From contig SXTL01000029.1 in NCBI GenBank assembly GCA_005790965.1, positions 1-20,195 on the forward strand: a DNA stretch of 20,195 bases, in the 5' to 3' direction. The stretch's first letter is position 1; the number at the start of each line of letters is the position of its first letter. A program made the translations under genes and the position numbers. Of this stretch, positions 1-7,064 are shown piece by piece. The stretch is from Burkholderiales bacterium (lineage in GTDB: Bacteria > Pseudomonadota > Gammaproteobacteria > Burkholderiales > Thiobacillaceae). The notes under the pieces were generated by a model that saw only the letters and a list, made by a program, of their open reading frames with translations, made no database searches and had not been told where the DNA came from.

Positions 1-91
1 CAGCGGCGGGGGCAGCAGCCTCTTCCTTCTTGCCACAAGCAGTCAGGGACAGGGCCAGCAGGAGGGCGGCGAACAGAGCAGAGATCTTCAT
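1..91 (-). CDS. Small lipoprotein, N-terminal part only
   Basis: The first 30 codons of a minus-strand gene enter from the left edge. The product starts MKISALFAALLLALSLTACG, which is a textbook lipoprotein signal peptide: one Lys in the n-region, a hydrophobic core, and a lipobox L-T-A-C with the lipidated Cys at residue 19. The mature part begins GKKEEAAAP, a charged then Ala/Pro-rich tether. The residue after the Cys is Gly, not Asp, so outer-membrane sorting is expected under the enteric Lol rule. An AAGGA ribosome-binding site lies about 8 bases before the ATG. The gene has its own promoter (159-186) and lies downstream of the cupin oxygenase gene on the same strand. The rest of the protein is outside the window, so no function can be assigned. 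Confidence 0.75.
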   Translation of the reverse strand, partial: MKISALFAALLLALSLTACGKKEEAAAPAA

Positions 92-158
92 GAGTATTCC
101 TTCGTATGGAGTGTTGAAAGTAAAGTCCGATCAGCTCTCACTGACCTTGACGGGCGAG

Positions 159-186
159 ATTCTAGTGCTTTCTCTCACCTTTGCAA
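159..186 (-). promoter_or_regulatory. Sigma-70-type promoter of the lipoprotein gene
   Basis: Read on the minus strand, TTGCAA (186-181), a 16-base spacer and TAGAAT (164-159) form a good -35/-10 pair. The predicted start near 151 gives a leader of about 60 bases ahead of the lipoprotein ATG at 91. The rest of the 92-277 gap holds an A-rich run near 211-218 but no convincing terminator behind the cupin gene, so read-through from that gene is possible. Confidence 0.5.
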
Positions 187-277
187 GCGTCTTCAGATGT
201 TTTGCATGAATTTTTTTTGCGTAAAGAGGTGCGTCAGGTAAATGGGAGGGTCATAGCTAGCAATGAACCGGCAGGCA

Positions 278-1435
278 TCAGGGTTGGTAATCCAGCCACC
301 CCGCGCAGAACCAGTCGTGCAACCGGGGCATGGCGGTTCCAGGAATGGCATCCCCGGCGAGGGAGCGCTGATCGGCTAGGGCGACCAGCGTGGGATATTC
401 GGCTGGTGTGGGATAGATCTGTTCCCCATTGAAAAACAGAACTTTTTTGTGCCAGAGCAGACGGCTGCCAGGGTGAAGACGGATGCCCTGCCGTGCGGCT
501 TTTTGCATGAAGGCGATGAGCGAAGGTTTGCGTTCCGGTGGGTTGAAGAAGATGTTGGGCTTGGGTTCGCTGAGATAACCGGCAATAGACGATTTAAGCT
601 CGCGGTCGGAGTTTTTCAGGGCTTTGGCAATCCGCTGCGCGATGTTTTCCAGCATGGCGTCCGGAATCTGGCCAGGATGACGAGTGGGGGTCAGATGAGG
701 GTCGTTGTAATAATCGGGCGCATCGACGGTATCAATGAGGTGATTGAGAAACTGGACCGTCATTTCCTGATCGCTGGGTGAACGAAAACCGACCGACAAG
801 GTCATGCATTCACTCAAGGCAACGCCGTTATGGGCGCAATGTGGCGGTAGATAAAGCATGTCGCCCGGCTCTACCTCCCAGACTTGTTCGGCTTGGAAGT
901 CGGCCAGAATGCGCAGAGGGGCGTTGGGAATCAGGCGGCGGTCTTTTTGGGTGCTGATTTCCCAGCGGCGCCGACCGAGGCCCTGAATGAGGAAAACATC
1001 ATAGGGGTCAAAATGTGGGCCGACGCCGCCACCAGCGGGCGCGAGGCTGATCATCAAGTCGTCAAGCCGCGCATAGGGTACAAAATTGAAATGGTTCAGA
1101 AGGCGGTCGGCCTCGGGTGCCAGAAGATTGACTCCTTGGACCAGCAAGGCCCAGTCCTTGTTGGGTAAGGCAGCCAAGTCGTCCGCTGAGAATGGGCCGA
1201 AATCCAGCGACCAGCGACCGCGCCGGCGCTGTACCAGACGGCTTTCGCCGTCTTCGTGGTTGGCAAAGGCGCGCAGGCGTTGTGGCGAGATCAGTTTTTC
1301 AACGCCTGGCAAGGCGTTTTTGACCAGCAAGGGTTGTTTCTGCCAGTAGTCGCGAAAGAAGGCGCGGGGCGTGATGCCACCCAGCATGGTTTTTAGGGGG
1401 GGCAATTCAAGGAGGTAAGTTTGTGTCTTGGACAT
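278..1435 (-). CDS. roxA: JmjC/cupin 2-oxoglutarate oxygenase, ribosomal protein L16 arginine hydroxylase family
   Basis: This 385-residue protein matches the RoxA (YcfD) family of Fe(II)/2-oxoglutarate oxygenases, which hydroxylate an arginine of ribosomal protein L16 (uL16) in the cytoplasm. The double-stranded beta-helix iron ligands are visible: H141 and D143 in the motif GPHFDPYDVF, and H202 in PPHCAHNGVAL. The length is close to the E. coli protein, and the C-terminal winged-helix-like part is present. The N-terminus (residues 15-45, with FFRDYWQKQPLLVKNA) is the usual opening of the family, which supports the ATG at 1435. A weak AGGA lies just upstream. The gene is transcribed divergently from the peroxiredoxin gene. 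The family call is secure; the exact substrate is inferred from the family. Confidence 0.85.
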   Translation of the reverse strand: MSKTQTYLLELPPLKTMLGGITPRAFFRDYWQKQPLLVKNALPGVEKLISPQRLRAFANHEDGESRLVQRRRGRWSLDFGPFSADDLAALPNKDWALLVQGVNLLAPEADRLLNHFNFVPYARLDDLMISLAPAGGGVGPHFDPYDVFLIQGLGRRRWEISTQKDRRLIPNAPLRILADFQAEQVWEVEPGDMLYLPPHCAHNGVALSECMTLSVGFRSPSDQEMTVQFLNHLIDTVDAPDYYNDPHLTPTRHPGQIPDAMLENIAQRIAKALKNSDRELKSSIAGYLSEPKPNIFFNPPERKPSLIAFMQKAARQGIRLHPGSRLLWHKKVLFFNGEQIYPTPAEYPTLVALADQRSLAGDAIPGTAMPRLHDWFCAGWLDYQP

Positions 1436-1446
1436 GGGTTGAGTCC

Positions 1447-1452
1447 TATAAT
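1447..1452 (+). promoter_or_regulatory. Candidate -10 element for the bcp-slyD-accA-tilS run
   Basis: A perfect TATAAT sits in the divergent gap between the cupin gene and the peroxiredoxin gene. It would start a transcript near 1459 with a leader of about 60 bases. No good -35 is found at 16-18 bases, so it may need an activator, or the match may be chance. The octamer TGAGTCCT occurs at 1440-1447, overlapping this box, and again at 1471-1478. Confidence 0.35.
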
Positions 1453-1518
1453 GCGCGCCAGTAAGAAGGATGAGTCCTGTAAAAGGGAATGCAACGATTC
1501 ACGGTTGGAGAAAGCCAA

Positions 1519-1983
1519 ATGTTGAAAGTGGGCGAACACGCGCCAGAGTTCGAATTGCCGGATGCCGATATGCGCATGGTGCGTCTGGGTGATTATCGGG
1601 ACCAATCCCTTGTTATCCTCTATTTCTATGTGCGGGATGATACGCCCGGTTGCACGACTGAGGCGATCGAGTTCAGCGATCGGGAGGCCGAATTTGCCGA
1701 GGCGGGTTGTACGGTGCTGGGTGTGTCACGCGATGATTGCATCCGCCACAGTGAATTTCGTGACAAGTATGGCATTACGGTGCGGCTACTGGCCGATCGT
1801 GAGAGCCAAGTTTGCCGCCTTTATGATGTGCTACAGAACCGCGAGGTGGACGGGGTCGTGCGCGAGTCGGTACAACGCTCTACTTTCGTGATTGACAAAG
1901 CAGGGGTGATTCGTTATGCCGTCTATGGAGTGACGGCAAAGGGCCACGCAGAAGAGCTATTGGAATGGGTGAAGGGGTTGTGA
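1519..1983 (+). CDS. bcp: Thiol peroxidase, Bcp/PrxQ-type peroxiredoxin
   Basis: The protein (154 residues) is a peroxiredoxin of the Bcp/PrxQ class, which reduces hydrogen peroxide and organic hydroperoxides in the cytoplasm. The peroxidatic Cys is C45 in DDTPGCTTEAIEF, and the conserved Arg of the active site is R120 in QRSTFVID. The position five residues after C45, where two-Cys Bcp proteins carry the resolving Cys, is Ile50, so this is a form without that resolving Cys. C64, C74 and C99 are other thiols that might substitute. An in-frame ATG ten codons upstream (1489) exists, but the start at 1519 fits the family (MLKVGEHAPEF) and has GGAG about 11 bases before it. The stop overlaps the next ATG by one base (TGATG), suggesting translational coupling. 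Confidence 0.88.
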   Translation: MLKVGEHAPEFELPDADMRMVRLGDYRDQSLVILYFYVRDDTPGCTTEAIEFSDREAEFAEAGCTVLGVSRDDCIRHSEFRDKYGITVRLLADRESQVCRLYDVLQNREVDGVVRESVQRSTFVIDKAGVIRYAVYGVTAKGHAEELLEWVKGL

Positions 1984-2474
1984 TGCTGATTACGCAAAAT
2001 ACGGTGGTTTCCCTGTCTTATCGTCTGGCGACGATGGATGATGAGTTGCTGGAGGAGGCGGAAGTCGATACGCCGGCAGAATATCTGCACGGCGGTTACG
2101 ACGGTATCTTCCCCAAGGTGGAGGCGATGCTCGAGGGCAAGCAAATCGGGACTGAGCTGGATGTGGTTCTTGAGCCCATCGATGCCTTTGGTGATTTTGA
2201 CGCCACCCTGCTGCGGGTCGAGGCCTTGAGTGACTTTCCGGCCGAGATCGAGATCGGCCAGCAGTTTGAAGGACATACCGGGGATGGCGAACGCCTCAGT
2301 GTCTTTACCGTGACCGATATTGCCGATGGCAAGGTGGTGGTAGACGGTAACCATCCTTTGGCCGGGCAACGCCTGCATCTGACTTGCCGTGTTCTGGCCG
2401 TGCGGGTAGCCCTGCCGGAAGAAGTCGCCCATGGTCATATCCACGGCCCGGACGGCCATCACGACGCGCATTAA
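1983..2474 (+). CDS. slyD: FKBP-type peptidyl-prolyl isomerase, SlyD-like
   Basis: The protein (163 residues) is a cytoplasmic FKBP-fold prolyl isomerase and chaperone of the SlyD/FkpB group. Seen features: the FKBP opening VVSLSYRLATMDDELLEE, the PAEYLHGGYDGIFPKVEAML segment, and an inserted chaperone flap around residues 70-125. The short C-terminal tail has six histidines in fifteen residues (AHGHIHGPDGHHDAH). SlyD tails bind nickel and other metals; here the tail is much shorter than in E. coli and lacks cysteine. The start at 1983 overlaps the bcp stop and has GAAGGGG just upstream; an ATG six codons earlier (1965) is less likely. The gene lies 30 bases before accA. Confidence 0.82.
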   Translation: MLITQNTVVSLSYRLATMDDELLEEAEVDTPAEYLHGGYDGIFPKVEAMLEGKQIGTELDVVLEPIDAFGDFDATLLRVEALSDFPAEIEIGQQFEGHTGDGERLSVFTVTDIADGKVVVDGNHPLAGQRLHLTCRVLAVRVALPEEVAHGHIHGPDGHHDAH

Positions 2475-2504
2475 TCAAGCGGGAATTAACTGGGGAGGCC
2501 TATC

Positions 2505-3470
2505 ATGAAAATCACCTATCTGGATTTTGAGCAGCCGATTGCCGAATTGGAGGCAAAGATCGAGTCGCTGACTGAGATGACGGACAACGGCGTGGATGTC
2601 TCGGGCGAAGTCGCCCAGTTGCGCAAGAAGAGCGCGGCCCTGTCCAAGTCGATTTACAACAAGCTGAATGCCTGGCAGATCTCGCAGGTGGCGCGTCACC
2701 CGCAACGGCCTTACACGCTGGACATTATCGCCGCCCTGTTCACTGAGTTTGAGGAATTGCATGGTGATCGTGCCTATGCCGATGACCCGGCGATTGTCGG
2801 CGGTATGGCCCGTTTTGAGGGTGAGCCGGTGATGGTGATCGGCCATCAGAAAGGCCGCGACACCAAGGATCGCCAATATCGCAATTTTGGCATGCCCCGT
2901 CCGGAGGGTTATCGCAAGGCCCTTCGTCTGATGCGTCTGGCAGAAAAATTCCAGGTTCCCGTGCTGACCTTTATTGACACGCCCGGAGCCTATCCCGGTA
3001 TCGATGCCGAGGAGCGTGGCCAGTCTGAGGCAATCGCCCGCAACCTGTATGTCATGGCCGAACTAAAGACCCCGATCATTTGTACCGTTGTGGGCGAAGG
3101 AGGGTCTGGTGGTGCATTAGCCATTGGGGTCGGCGATGTCGTGCAGATGCTGCAATACGCTACTTATTCGGTTATCTCGCCGGAGGGCTGCGCCTCGATC
3201 CTGTGGAAGGATGCCGGCAAGGCCTCGATTGCAGCGGAGGCCCTCTCCATCACGGCCGCCAAACTGAAGCCCCTCGGTCTGGTCGATCAGATCGTGCCTG
3301 AGCCTTTGGGCGGCGCCCATCGCGATCTTGATTTGGCCATGGAGAACCTGCGCCAGTCCCTGCGCGCGGCCTTGGATCTCGCCGGTGAATCGTCTCTGCC
3401 GCAATTGCTCAATCGTCGCTACGAGCGTCTGATGAGCTACGGCAAGTTTAAGGAAACGCGGCGCGCCTGA
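2505..3470 (+). CDS. accA: Acetyl-CoA carboxylase carboxyltransferase subunit alpha
   Basis: AccA (321 residues) pairs with AccD to transfer the carboxyl group from carboxybiotin to acetyl-CoA, giving malonyl-CoA for fatty-acid synthesis. The protein is full length and matches the family throughout: ITYLDFEQPIAELEAKIESL at the start, then GDRAYADDPAIVGG, FIDTPGAYPGIDAEERGQSE, the oxyanion-hole region GEGGSGGALAIGVGD, VISPEGCASILWKDA, and NRRYERLMSYG at the end. GGGAGG lies about 9 bases before the ATG. The partner accD is not in the window. The stop codon overlaps the tilS ATG by one base, an accA-tilS pairing known from Proteobacteria. Confidence 0.97.
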   Translation: MKITYLDFEQPIAELEAKIESLTEMTDNGVDVSGEVAQLRKKSAALSKSIYNKLNAWQISQVARHPQRPYTLDIIAALFTEFEELHGDRAYADDPAIVGGMARFEGEPVMVIGHQKGRDTKDRQYRNFGMPRPEGYRKALRLMRLAEKFQVPVLTFIDTPGAYPGIDAEERGQSEAIARNLYVMAELKTPIICTVVGEGGSGGALAIGVGDVVQMLQYATYSVISPEGCASILWKDAGKASIAAEALSITAAKLKPLGLVDQIVPEPLGGAHRDLDLAMENLRQSLRAALDLAGESSLPQLLNRRYERLMSYGKFKETRRA

Positions 3471-4432
3471 TGGGCCGGGCCGGGCCGGCGGATCGCATCG
3501 CCGCGTTCCTGCGCGCGCAGCATAACGGGCGTCCGGCGGAGGCGGCGTGGCGCCTTTGTGCGGCCTTCTCCGGTGGACTCGATTCCACTGTTTTGTTGCA
3601 TTGTCTGGTGTCTCTGCGGGCTCAACTGGGCTTCGAACTCACCGCCCTCCATGTTCATCATGGGCTGCAGCCAAGCGCCGATGCATGGGCAGGCCATTGC
3701 ACGGCGCTGTGCGCTGCCTGGGGCGTTCCCCTGACGCTTGAACGGGTGGCCGTTGTCTCGGCTGACAAGGGCCTTGAGGCCGCTGCCCGCGATGCCCGTC
3801 GCCATGCCTTTGCGGCGCAGCCGGCCGACGCCATCTTGCTGGCCCAACATCGCGACGATCAGGCCGAGACCTTCCTTTTCCGTCTTTTGCGCGGGGCCGG
3901 TACGCGAGGTCTCGCGGCCATGCGGCCGGTGACGCACAGCCCGGCCGGCCCGGACCTTTGGCGGCCCCTACTCGATACCCCGCGAACCGAAATCCTTGCC
4001 TATGCAAAAGCGCACGCTTTGTCCTGGGTCGATGATCCCAGCAACGACGATGTCGCCTATGCCCGCAACTTTTTGCGTCTTAGCATCCTGCCTGTTCTTA
4101 CTGCCCGTTTTCCGGCAGCCAGCGCCATTCTTGCCCGTACCGCTGAGCAGATGGCCGAGGATGCTCAGCTGCTGGATGAACTCGCTGCGCTGGAGGCTGC
4201 GGACGCCTGCGATGCGGAAGGGGGTCTGTCCTGTGTTCGGCTCGCTGCCCTGAGCCCGGCCCGGGCCCGTAACCTGTTGCGATGGTGGTTGGCGCGCTCG
4301 GGTGTGTTCGTCGATCGGGCTCGCCTGGATGACCTGCTGAAACAAGCCCTTTCCATGCCGGACGCGCATCCGGAGATCCGTATTGCTGAACGACGCCTGC
4401 AGCGGAGTCGGGGTTTTTTACGCTGGGCGTGA
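3470..4432 (+). CDS. tilS: tRNA(Ile)-lysidine synthase, short form without the C-terminal domain
   Basis: TilS uses ATP and lysine to turn C34 of the tRNA(Ile) CAU anticodon into lysidine, so that the tRNA reads AUA. The PP-loop SGGLDST (residues 34-40) is intact. So are HVHHGLQPSADAW, LAQHRDDQAETFLFRLLRG, RPLLDTPRTEIL and WVDDPSNDDVAYARNFLR, which cover the catalytic domain and its substrate-binding extension. The protein has 320 residues, against 432 in E. coli, and ends at RRLQRSRGFLRWA, where the C-terminal tRNA-acceptor-binding domain would follow. The 3' end overlaps the convergent PilT-like gene by 15 bases, so no remnant of that domain has room there. The start overlaps the accA stop and lacks a strong ribosome-binding site, which suggests coupling. 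Confidence 0.9.
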   Translation: MGRAGPADRIAAFLRAQHNGRPAEAAWRLCAAFSGGLDSTVLLHCLVSLRAQLGFELTALHVHHGLQPSADAWAGHCTALCAAWGVPLTLERVAVVSADKGLEAAARDARRHAFAAQPADAILLAQHRDDQAETFLFRLLRGAGTRGLAAMRPVTHSPAGPDLWRPLLDTPRTEILAYAKAHALSWVDDPSNDDVAYARNFLRLSILPVLTARFPAASAILARTAEQMAEDAQLLDELAALEAADACDAEGGLSCVRLAALSPARARNLLRWWLARSGVFVDRARLDDLLKQALSMPDAHPEIRIAERRLQRSRGFLRWA

Positions 4433-5416
4433 GATCAAACCCGCGGTAACCCGTTCGGTAATGCCGGCCTCCAGGGTCTGCATGCCGGCCTCGCGTCCCG
4501 TTTGCAGGACACTCTCAATCTGATGGGTCTTGCCTTCACGAATCAGGTTGCGGATGGCGTTATTGCAGGTCATAACCTCAAAGGCCGCGATGCGGCCATT
4601 ACCGTCGGCTCGCGCAAACAGTCGCTGGGTCAGGACGATGCGGAGCGATTGGGCGAGTTGGGCTCGGACCTGATTTTGTTGGCTGGCTGGAAACCCATCG
4701 ATGATGCGGTTGACGCTATTGGCGGCTCCGGCCGTGTGCAGGGTAGTCAGAACCAGGTGACCCGTTTCGGCCGCTGTCAGGGCTAGTTGTATGGTTTCCG
4801 GGTCGCGCATCTCGCCGACCAAAATTACATCCGGATCTTCACGCAAGGCCGCCCGCAGACCCTCGGCAAAGGTGGCGGCATCGCGGCCAATCTGCCGTTG
4901 CGTTACCAGACTGCGGGCGCTGCTATGCAGGTATTCGATGGGGTCCTCGAGGGTCAGGATATGGCAGGCGCGCTGGCGATTGATTGCGCCCAGCAAGGCG
5001 GCAAGTGTGGTGGTTTTGCCTGATCCGGTGGGACCAGTGACGAGGATCAGACCTTGCGTTTCGTTGCTAACCCCGAGAGCTGCAGGCGGTAACTGCAGGC
5101 TGTGCGGATCGGGAACCTGATCGGCCAGACGGCGCAGGGCACAGCTGGACCCTGTGTTGGAGCGGTAAAAATTAGCCCTCAGGCGGATGCCGCCCAGATT
5201 GAAGGCCGTATCGGCATCACCCTGCGTAGCTAAGCGGGCCTGTTGTCGGGCATCCAGATAACGCAACTCCAGTTCGGCCAGAGCTTCTGGACTGACCGAT
5301 TCCGCGAGATGGCGGATGGTTCCTTGCTCGCGAACGACAACGGTCTGTCCGGACTGCAGATGCAGGTCGGAGACCGATGCAGTAAGCCAGGTGGTAATGC
5401 GTTGCTCGATGTTCAT
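4418..5416 (-). CDS. PilT-like type IV pilus retraction ATPase
   Basis: The protein (332 residues) is a PilT/PilU-family hexameric ATPase acting at the inner-membrane base of type IV pili. The N-terminal PAS-like part carries SDLHLQSG (16-23) and GIRLRANFYR (76-85). The core has Walker A GPTGSGKTTT (128-137), an Asp box ILTLEDPIEYL, Walker B DPDVILVGEMRD with E202, and a His box GHLVLTTLHT (219-228). AIRNLIREGKTHQI and GMQTLEAGITE near the end are PilT hallmarks. It is slightly shorter and more divergent than canonical PilT, so it may be an extra paralog; hence no symbol is given. No pilus gene lies next to it. It is convergent with tilS (15-base overlap) and divergent from ndk. It has no ribosome-binding site, and its promoter places the transcript start at the ATG. 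Confidence 0.85.
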   Translation of the reverse strand: MNIEQRITTWLTASVSDLHLQSGQTVVVREQGTIRHLAESVSPEALAELELRYLDARQQARLATQGDADTAFNLGGIRLRANFYRSNTGSSCALRRLADQVPDPHSLQLPPAALGVSNETQGLILVTGPTGSGKTTTLAALLGAINRQRACHILTLEDPIEYLHSSARSLVTQRQIGRDAATFAEGLRAALREDPDVILVGEMRDPETIQLALTAAETGHLVLTTLHTAGAANSVNRIIDGFPASQQNQVRAQLAQSLRIVLTQRLFARADGNGRIAAFEVMTCNNAIRNLIREGKTHQIESVLQTGREAGMQTLEAGITERVTAGLISRPA

Positions 5417-5422
5417 GCTCGG

Positions 5423-5451
5423 TTTATAGCCGCCAAAGTATTGAATGGCAA
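5423..5451 (-). promoter_or_regulatory. Strong sigma-70-type promoter of the PilT-like gene, predicted leaderless
   Basis: On the minus strand TTGCCA (5451-5446), a spacer of exactly 17 bases and TATAAA (5428-5423) match the consensus at five of six positions in each box. Only six bases (CCGAGC) separate the -10 box from the ATG at 5416, so the expected +1 is the A of the start codon. The short upstream sequence has no purine-rich Shine-Dalgarno. Confidence 0.6.
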
Positions 5452-5481
5452 GCCGTAATTCACCGCGAAAACGGCCATTTC

Positions 5482-5490
5482 TGCTATCAT
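5482..5490 (+). promoter_or_regulatory. Candidate extended -10 promoter for ndk
   Basis: TGCTATCAT is an extended -10 element (TGn plus TATCAT). No clear -35 lies 16-18 bases upstream, which extended -10 promoters tolerate. The predicted transcript start is near 5497, about 50 bases before the ndk GTG and directly before the hairpin at 5501-5519. It faces away from the PilT-like promoter about 30 bases to its left. Confidence 0.4.
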
Positions 5491-5500
5491 TCTGCGCCTT

Positions 5501-5528
5501 CCGAACCGAGTCGGTTCGGGTCTTTTTT
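5501..5528 (+). terminator. Terminator-like hairpin in the ndk leader
   Basis: CCGAACCG and CGGTTCGG form a perfect 8-bp stem with a 3-base loop (5501-5519), followed after GTC by six T residues (5523-5528). This has the form of an intrinsic terminator on the plus strand, yet it lies between the ndk promoter candidate and the ndk ribosome-binding site (AGGAG, 5536-5540). It may stop antisense read-through from the tilS side, act as an attenuator, or stabilise the 5' end of the mRNA. The structure is seen; its role is not. Confidence 0.55.
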
Positions 5529-5547
5529 ATCCCTCAGGAGCTGTATT

Positions 5548-5973
5548 GTGGCTATCGAACGCACCTTTTCCATTATCAAACCCGACGCCGTTGCCAAAGA
5601 TGTGATCGGCAAGATCTATTCCCGTTTTGAGACCAACGGTCTGAAGATTATTGCTTCCAAGATGAAGCACCTGTCGCGCCGCGAGGCCGAAGGCTTTTAT
5701 GCCGTACACAAAGGCCGTCCGTTCTTTAACGATCTGGTCGAGTTCATGATCTCTGGCCCGGTGATGCTGCAAGTGCTGGAAGGCGAGGGTGCGATTGCCA
5801 AGAATCGCGAGTTGATGGGGGCGACTGACCCGAAGAAGGCGGATGCCGGAACCATTCGCGCTGACTTTGCTTCCAGCATCGACGCTAACGCGGTGCACGG
5901 TTCTGATGCACCGGAAACCGCAGCAGTCGAGATCGCCTATTTCTTCGCGGCGAGTGAGATCTACTCCCGTTAA
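5548..5973 (+). CDS. ndk: Nucleoside diphosphate kinase
   Basis: Ndk (141 residues) moves the gamma phosphate of ATP onto nucleoside diphosphates through a phosphohistidine, keeping the NTP and dNTP pools balanced. The protein is full length: AIERTFSIIKPDAVAK at the start, GRPFFNDLVEFMISGPV in the middle, and the active-site His in NAVHGSDAPETA. GTG is the start codon; AGGAG seven bases upstream supports it. The stop overlaps the rlmN ATG by one base (TAATG). This is the first gene of the long plus-strand cluster and its promoter should drive at least the first genes. Confidence 0.97.
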   Translation: MAIERTFSIIKPDAVAKDVIGKIYSRFETNGLKIIASKMKHLSRREAEGFYAVHKGRPFFNDLVEFMISGPVMLQVLEGEGAIAKNRELMGATDPKKADAGTIRADFASSIDANAVHGSDAPETAAVEIAYFFAASEIYSR

Positions 5974-7064
5974 TGTCTGCTCTGGCCCCGGTCAATCTTT
6001 TAGATTTCGATCTACCTGGACTCGTCGCGTGGTTTGAGTCCATCGGCGAGAAGCCGTTTCGCGCCCGGCAGGTGATGCGTTGGTTGCATCACTTTGGCGC
6101 GGACGATTTCGGATCGATGACCGACCTGGCCAAGTCCTTGCGCGCCAAGCTGGACCAGGTGGCGTGCATTACGCCCCCCGTTTTGGTGGCGGGCCAAGAT
6201 TCTGCAGACGGCACTCGCAAATGGGCCTTGCAGGTTGGCCCCAATAACCGTGTTGAGACGGTTTTCATTCCTGATGGCGAGCGCGGCACATTGTGCGTGT
6301 CTACGCAGGTGGGCTGCGCGTTGGAATGCCGTTTTTGTTCGACCGGCGCGCAGGGTTTTAACCGTAATCTCTCCACAGCCGAGATCATCGGCCAGGTGTG
6401 GTGGGCGAACCGGGCGATGGGCCGCGATCCCAAGAATGAAAGGTTAATCAGCAATGTGGTGCTGATGGGCATGGGCGAGCCGCTGCTCAATTACGACCAT
6501 ACGGTACGGGCGCTCAATCTCATGTTGGACGATCATGCCTATGGTCTGTCGCGGCGCCGGGTAACGGTATCCACCTCCGGCATCGTGCCGGCCATGGACC
6601 GTCTGAGTCAGGATTGTCCGGTGGCGCTGGCGGTGTCGCTGCATGCCCCCAATGACCGTCTGCGCGATGAACTCGTGCCGATTAACCGCAAATATCCACT
6701 CAAAGAATTGATGGCAGCCTGCCAGCGTTATCTTGAGTTTGCACCGCGCGATTTCATTACCTTTGAATATGTGATGCTGGACGGTATAAACGACAGCGAT
6801 GTGCAGGCGTGGGAGTTAATTGCGCTGACCCGCGAGGTGCCGTGCAAGTTCAACCTGATCCCGTTCAACCCGTTTCCAGATACGGTGTACAAACGCTCAC
6901 CGGCCCAGCGGGTGCGTGAGTTTGCGGCGCGTTTACAGGAAGCGGGTATCGTTACCACGACGCGCAAAACGCGCGGCGAGGATATTGACGCGGCCTGTGG
7001 ACAGTTGGCGGGTAAGGTTGAAGACCGTTCGCGGCGCGTAGAACGCCGCCTGAGTGTGGCTTGA
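5973..7064 (+). CDS. rlmN: Dual-specificity 23S rRNA/tRNA adenine-C2 methyltransferase, radical SAM
   Basis: RlmN methylates C2 of A2503 in 23S rRNA and of A37 in several tRNAs. The protein (363 residues) has the radical-SAM cluster motif CALECRFC with C115, C119 and C122. The two mechanistic cysteines are also present: C108 (the methyl-carrying Cys, seven residues before C115 as in E. coli) and C342 in DAACGQL. The motifs VVLMGMGEPLLNYD and AVSLHAPNDRLRDELVPINR are typical, the latter with VSLH lining the SAM site. Translation is probably coupled to ndk. In many relatives pilF follows; here a 30-base gap leads directly to rodZ. Confidence 0.96.
   Translation: MSALAPVNLLDFDLPGLVAWFESIGEKPFRARQVMRWLHHFGADDFGSMTDLAKSLRAKLDQVACITPPVLVAGQDSADGTRKWALQVGPNNRVETVFIPDGERGTLCVSTQVGCALECRFCSTGAQGFNRNLSTAEIIGQVWWANRAMGRDPKNERLISNVVLMGMGEPLLNYDHTVRALNLMLDDHAYGLSRRRVTVSTSGIVPAMDRLSQDCPVALAVSLHAPNDRLRDELVPINRKYPLKELMAACQRYLEFAPRDFITFEYVMLDGINDSDVQAWELIALTREVPCKFNLIPFNPFPDTVYKRSPAQRVREFAARLQEAGIVTTTRKTRGEDIDAACGQLAGKVEDRSRRVERRLSVA

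Noticed and set aside
118..121. Der residues 118-121 (DNA about 12561-12572): first G4 motif reads NKTE rather than NKTD, as a possible dead GTPase domain
   Set aside because: The coordinates here are residue numbers. Glu at this place is a known variation in Der proteins and all other G motifs are intact, so loss of function is not supported.
1489..1518. Upstream ATG extending Bcp by ten residues
   Set aside because: The added residues (MQRFTVGESQ) are not part of the family, and a GGAG is correctly placed only for the ATG at 1519.
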